7,511 bases of DNA, from the NCBI GenBank assembly GCA_049509675.1, contig JBEKZQ010000310.1:1-7511 (forward strand), written 5' to 3'. The notes beneath the pieces were generated by a model. It ran no database searches. It worked only from the letters and a program-made list of their open reading frames with translations, and was not told the origin of the DNA. How positions within the stretch are numbered: the first letter of the stretch is position 1; every line of letters begins with the position of its first letter. Positions 6,929-7,511 of this stretch are shown here, one piece after another. This DNA is from JBEKZQ01 sp049509675 (GTDB lineage: Bacteria > Planctomycetota > Planctomycetia > Pirellulales > Thermoguttaceae). Made by a program: the position numbers and the translations under genes.

Positions 6929-7373
6929 GGGCTTGCGGCAAGTGCGGCACTGTGGACGAGATGGGCGGACGGCTTCCGGGGATCTCGCCAAGCGAGAGCC
7001 AGATTTCGGTAATCAGACCCAGGGGATAAAACACTAAAAGGTAATACATTATTCCGCCGTTGCCTAGTGGCGGACAGCAAATTTGACACGCGACGGCCAA
7101 CGCCAGGGGCAACCCGGTCCTTAATACGACTGCCAGTAGCATGCCATATAGCACACGTTGGGGGCCCTTGAGCACGTGACTCGCGGCCAGGGCCGACGCG
7201 CCACCCAGGTAACAGACCGCCGCGGCCAGCGCGCACGCCCAAATGGCCGCCGATCCGTGCAGGGCCCCGGCCACTGGTGCGACCGCCAAGCCGGCCACCA
7301 GCAGGACCAGCCCCAGCACGACGATCCGTGCGTACAGGCTTTGCCGTTGCAATTTCGCTAACCAGACTTTCAT
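6921..7373 (-). CDS. atpI: AtpI-like four-helix membrane protein
   Basis: First gene of the operon, 150 residues. Four hydrophobic segments are visible at about 17-37, 42-64, 74-96 (with an internal Arg in VVLRTGLPLALAV) and 108-128 (IMYYLLVFYPLGLITEIWL), followed by a polar Pro/Ser-rich tail. Four membrane helices, small size and position directly before atpB are those of AtpI/UncI, which in other bacteria helps c-ring assembly or ion supply. The sequence is not strongly conserved in this family, so the call rests mainly on topology and context. The start is ATG at 7371-7373; a TTG one codon earlier is possible. A purine-rich AGAAGAGA (7377-7384) lies three bases before the ATG. The TGA stop (6921-6923) lies inside the start of atpB. 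No AtpZ/AtpQ-like gene is visible upstream in the remaining 138 bases. Confidence 0.7.
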   Translation of the reverse strand: MKVWLAKLQRQSLYARIVVLGLVLLVAGLAVAPVAGALHGSAAIWACALAAAVCYLGGASALAASHVLKGPQRVLYGMLLAVVLRTGLPLALAVACQICCPPLGNGGIMYYLLVFYPLGLITEIWLSLGEIPGSRPPISSTVPHLPQAHD

Positions 7374-7419
7374 CAATCTCTTCTACTTGTGGCTAGTGGT
7401 CTGTCCAACTTGAGTTTAC

Positions 7420-7502
7420 GGGTGCCACGGTTGGCTTGTCCAACCGTGTTTCCAGCACTGCTGGGCAAGCCGGGCACCGACCGGAGGTTGGTCGTGGCAC
7501 CC
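7420..7502. repeat. Inverted-repeat element with 10-base ends upstream of the operon
   Basis: The ends GGGTGCCACG (7420-7429) and CGTGGCACCC (7493-7502) are perfect inverted copies. Inside are a 9-base-arm hairpin (7426-7448, loop CTTGT), a 6-base-arm palindrome CCAGCACTGCTGG (7452-7464), and a long-range match of GGCTTGTCC (7433-7441) with GGGCAAGCC (7463-7471) that has one G-T wobble. There is no open frame in it. The architecture suggests a small non-autonomous repeat (REP- or MITE-like). From memory, related GGGTGCCAC-ended elements recur in planctomycete genomes. No flanking target duplication is evident. The rest of 7374-7511 has no gene and no convincing promoter. Confidence 0.75.
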
Positions 7503-7511
7503 AACCGGTAA

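Noticed and set aside
6929..6991. Extension of atpB upstream to a TTG at 6991
   Set aside because: The added residues are basic and non-conserved, the frame would overlap atpI by 71 bases, and MTDIGELFGHV is a natural start.
7405..7447. Possible promoter for the operon: TTGGAC and TAAACT on the minus strand within and beside the inverted-repeat element, about 19 bases apart
   Set aside because: Both boxes match the sigma-70 consensus poorly, the spacing is long, and planctomycete promoters are not well enough defined for me to support it.

Overview
The window holds almost all of one F-type (F1Fo) ATP synthase operon, read entirely from the minus strand. Transcription runs from high to low coordinates in the classical bacterial order: atpI-like, atpB (a), atpE (c), atpF (b), atpH (delta), atpA (alpha), atpG (gamma), atpD (beta), atpC (epsilon). 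atpC is cut by the left edge after 89 codons. The genes overlap or sit within about 120 bases of each other, and no intrinsic terminator is visible between them, so one polycistronic message is the natural reading. The large plus-strand open frames are antisense shadows that arise because this GC-rich coding sequence has few stop codons.

The organism is most likely a planctomycete, probably of the Pirellulales. This is inferred from the high GC content, the style of the subunits (signal-peptide-bearing c and b subunits, an alpha subunit beginning MRFKADEIASVIQQEIE) and a perfect 27-base palindrome between atpF and atpH. I recall that palindrome as a dispersed repeat in planctomycete genomes, but I could not check this by search.

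Region by region: 7374-7511 is non-coding and carries an inverted-repeat element with 10-base ends. 6128-7373 encodes the AtpI-like protein and the a subunit, whose frames overlap by 8 bases. 5663-6070 encodes a c subunit with a signal peptide and a hexapeptide-repeat linker before the usual hairpin. It starts with GTG behind a perfect Shine-Dalgarno sequence. 5002-5637 encodes b, also with a signal-peptide-like start. 4907-5001 carries the palindrome. 4247-4906 encodes delta, which overlaps alpha (2755-4296) by 50 bases. Gamma (1860-2735) is flanked on both sides by tandem 7-base repeats: AAAACTG-type units at the alpha-gamma junction, which supply the stop codon of alpha, and TGCAAAA-type units at the gamma-beta junction, just before beta (279-1754). 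Epsilon follows 11 bases after beta.

The genes together encode one rotary enzyme: a3b3 catalytic head (alpha, beta), central stalk (gamma, epsilon), peripheral stalk (b, delta), and the membrane rotor/stator (c ring, a). All expected catalytic residues are present, and the c-subunit ion site is of the proton type. The enzyme itself is ordinary. I see no new defence, mobile or biosynthetic system here. The parts worth a second look are the repeats threaded through the operon junctions and the periplasmic extensions of subunits c and b.
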